Below are positions 61,995 through 64,000 of a stretch of 64,000 nucleotides of DNA, piece by piece. A program made the position numbers and the translations under genes. The notes beneath the pieces are model-generated. The model had not been told where the DNA came from, searched no databases, and was given only the letters and a program-made list of their open reading frames with translations. The stretch comes from CAWBJP01 sp963789165. Lineage in GTDB: Bacteria; Actinomycetota; Acidimicrobiia; IMCC26256; BP-133. Numbering within the stretch: the stretch's first letter is position 1; the number at the start of each line of letters is the position of its first letter. The stretch spans positions 372,001 to 436,000 of the forward strand of contig CAWBJP010000003.1 in assembly GCA_963789165.1 (NCBI GenBank), given 5' to 3'.

Positions 61995-63612
61995 TCAGGC
62001 GGTGGCCAGGACGGCGACCACGCCGGTGTCGCCGTCCACCCGCAGGAGATCGCCGGTGCGCAGGCGCGACGTTCCGGTCCGGGTGTTGATGACACAGGGC
62101 ACCCCGAGCTCGCGGGCCACGATGGCGCCGTGGCTCAAGGCCCCACCGATGTCGATGACGAGCCCCCCGGCCACCAGCATGAGCGACGCCCACGACGGGT
62201 CGGTCGTCTCGCACACCAGGATCTCGCCCTCTTCGAGTACGTCGCCGGGATCGATCACCACCCGGGCCCGGCCCTCGACCACTCCCGGGCTGACGGCCAG
62301 GCCGGTGATCTCCTCGCCCGGCCGGGCGGCCACGCCCGCCTGGATCGGCACGGGGACGGGCTGACCCGTCCAGGAGTCGGGCAGGCGCAGCCCCAGATAC
62401 TCCTCCCGGCGCTCGCGGCGGAAGGCCACCACCGCCTTGGTCTCGGGCGGTGATTGGCCCAGGAGCTCATTCACGGTCAGATAGAAGACGTCGTCGGGAT
62501 CGGCCAGCACCCCGCGGAGGGCGAGGTCCTCCCCCATCACCCGGGCCGCCCCCCGGGCGGCGTCGACGGCTTGGAGGAAAGCCGTCTTGCCCACTTCCCG
62601 CAAGGGGATGTAGCGGCTGGCCACGTTGACCAGCAGGCGGGCCGCGGCCCGCCGGGGTCCGTTCAGGGCACCGACGAGCTCGGCCGTGGCCGCCTCCCGC
62701 TCCCGGCGCTGGCGGCCCTCGACGGCCAGGGGGGAGGCGGAATCGGCCATCCCCCGGTAGGTCTCCACCAGGGCGGTGAGCGGCGACGGGTCCTCCCGCC
62801 ACGACCGGCTCGAGATCTCCCCCTCGGCCGGACCGTGGTAGCCGTGGGTGGCGAGGAAGACATCCATGCCCTGGGTGTCGCGGGACACGGCCCACAGGTC
62901 GGCCATCAGCCGGGTCTCCTCGAAGGAGGCGCCGTAGCCCGTCATCAGCCGGGTCTCCAGCCCCGGCCGGCCCGCCGGCTGAGCACAGCTTGCGCAGCTG
63001 CTCGTAGATCCCCTGGGCCAGCATGGCGGCCAGGGTGTGGGGCTGCATGACCGCCTCGAAGCGGGTCAACGCCTCGGTGAAGCGGGCCCGGGCGTCGGCC
63101 GTGCCCGCCGAAGCCGGCCGGCGCCAGAAGGCCTCGATGTCCGCCCGGTGCCGGGCCAGTACCCGGGGGAGGCGCACCGCCGCCGCCGGCATCCGCACCG
63201 CCGCCACCGGGTAGCGGCGCCGGGACGGCCGGCTGGCGGCGTCGGGCCGCACGGTGCCGAAGATCTGCTCCTCCAGCGCGTCGCCCGAGGTGCCCGGAGT
63301 CAGGTCGGCCAGACGGCGGAAGGTGTCGAGGTTGGCCGCCGCCCGTCCGAAGAACACGCCCCACAGCCGGTCGTCGAGCGACGCCGGAACCCCCACCGTG
63401 GCCCGCGGGATGACCCCCATGTCGGCGAAGGTCCCCCGGAAGGCACGCTCCACCCGGGTCCCGAACACGGTCCAGTTCAGCGGGGTCGACACCCCGGGCA
63501 GGGCCTCGGCGGCGTTGACCGTCGTCCAGAAGGTGGACGGCCCGCTCTGGTCGTGGGTCGGATCGGTGAGGGGTTCGTTCAGCTGCCGACCGGCTTCCAG
63601 TTCGGAGCGCAC
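61995..63612 (-). CDS. PEP-synthase-like phosphohistidine-domain protein, copy 2 (frame broken near 62965)
   Basis: Homologue of the protein at 3451, about 530-540 residues after one correction. The N-terminal helical part (VNAAEALPGVSTPLNWTVFG) runs to QLRKLCSAGG. One base slip near 62965 then moves to the frame LETRLMTGYGASFEETRLMA, which continues to the stop at 61995. The swivel domain has IDIGGALSHGAIVARELG with the phosphorylatable His. Again there is no ATP-grasp domain. The start is uncertain: GTG at 63612 or a rare CTG near 63578, both at the end of the upstream binding-protein gene. The phosphate donor, acceptor and physiological reaction are unknown. Confidence 0.78.
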
Positions 63613-64000
63613 ACGAACTTCGGATGGGCCACGAACTTCCCGCCCGTGAACTTCACCGGGATGATGCACTGGTTGGTGTCCACGTGCTCGGCGTCGCGTT
63701 TGAACCCGACGCCCGGGAGGAGGCCACCGAGGGTCTCGTTCTTGAGCGAGTAGAGGCCTTCGAGAATCTGGTCGGTGGTGGGTGGCTCCTGGATGAACGG
63801 CGCGATCTTTTCCGAGAGCAGCTTCCCGGCCACGAACACGCCCGCCCCGAGGTCGCCCCGTGCCCCCTTGGGCTGGTAGCGGGCCATGGCGTCGCGGTAG
63901 GGCTGGTTGAGGGGCGAGGTGTCCCAGGGCCCCATGCGGGAGGTGAGGAAGATCCCCTCCAGGTTCTCCCCGAAGTTGTAGATCAGGTCCTGGTTGAGGT
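63579..64000 (-). CDS. ABC substrate-binding protein, Leu/Ile/Val type, C-terminal part (5' end outside window)
   Basis: The open frame enters from the right edge (LNQDLIYNFGENLEGIFLTS) and ends at 63579. DQILEGLYSLKNETLGGLLP and VDTNQCIIPVKFTGGKFVAH match the end of the binding lipoprotein at 44003-45536, including the paired Cys (CIIP, then FVCAP). It is therefore a second binding protein of the same importer class, followed by the PEP-synthase-like gene with which it overlaps or abuts. Both binding proteins could feed the single permease in the window. Confidence 0.85.
   Translation of the reverse strand, partial: LNQDLIYNFGENLEGIFLTSRMGPWDTSPLNQPYRDAMARYQPKGARGDLGAGVFVAGKLLSEKIAPFIQEPPTTDQILEGLYSLKNETLGGLLPGVGFKRDAEHVDTNQCIIPVKFTGGKFVAHPKFVCAPNWKPVGS

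Overview
The window is about 70 percent G+C by eye, with tightly packed genes, frequent GTG starts and overlapping ATGA/TGATG junctions. It carries F420-type luciferase-like oxidoreductase, actinobacterial FadE-type acyl-CoA dehydrogenases, MaoC hydratases, P450s, a 3-Cys ferredoxin, an LPxTG surface protein and an IS110 element. This points to an Actinomycetota chromosome, possibly Acidimicrobiia or a relative; I cannot fix the genus. No rRNA, tRNA, CRISPR array or phage module was seen.

Layout. 1-5.2 kb (+): aldehyde dehydrogenase (partial), SCP2 sterol-carrier, SDR, FAD oxidoreductase and a PEP-synthase-like phosphohistidine protein. 5.0-5.6 kb: a decayed hydrolase-cyclase scar. 5.6-11.1 kb: two MaoC hydratases and a TetR regulator (-), divergent from two acyl-CoA dehydrogenases and a thiolase (+). 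11.1-14.0 kb: tyrosine phosphatase, multipass membrane protein and a second FAD oxidoreductase. 14.0-17.7 kb: membrane-anchored metallopeptidase-like protein, CrtC/AttH-like protein, a second TetR and a secreted protein. 17.7-25.7 kb (-): a minimal adaptor-like lipoprotein, two heavy-metal-type RND pumps and an LPxTG protein. 26.2-30 kb: a lipoprotein and a large Calx-beta surface protein. 30.2-31.7 kb: an IS110 element. 31.7-34 kb (-): P450 and methyltransferase. 34.1-35.6 kb: atypical pyruvate kinase. 35.7-46.3 kb (+): a catabolic run of three acyl-CoA dehydrogenases, LLM oxidoreductase, Rieske oxygenase, P450, acyl-CoA ligase, substrate-binding lipoprotein and a second membrane protein of the 12-kb family. 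46.6-56.2 kb: miscellaneous genes unrelated to lipid catabolism. 56.2-61.4 kb (-): an operon joining a branched-chain-type ABC importer to a PaaA/PaaC-like diiron oxygenase, ferredoxin and IscX-like protein. 61.5-64 kb: a DUF2173-like protein, a second PEP-synthase-like protein and a second substrate-binding protein (partial).

How it works together (inference). Eight copies of one 18-bp near-palindrome, TGAMTGA-N4-TCAKTCA, lie in front of the MaoC/TetR genes, the first dehydrogenase operon, the P450 gene, the 35.7-kb operon, the ligase, the binding lipoprotein and the ABC/diiron operon. The TetR at 6.5-7.2 kb is the natural candidate regulator. The set would import a hydrophobic, perhaps alicyclic, steroid- or terpenoid-like acid, activate it to a CoA thioester, oxygenate it and shorten it by beta-oxidation. 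The substrate is not identifiable from sequence.

At least ten single-base frame breaks interrupt otherwise well-conserved proteins. That pattern suggests residual indel errors in the assembly, so I give intended full-length coordinates for those genes.
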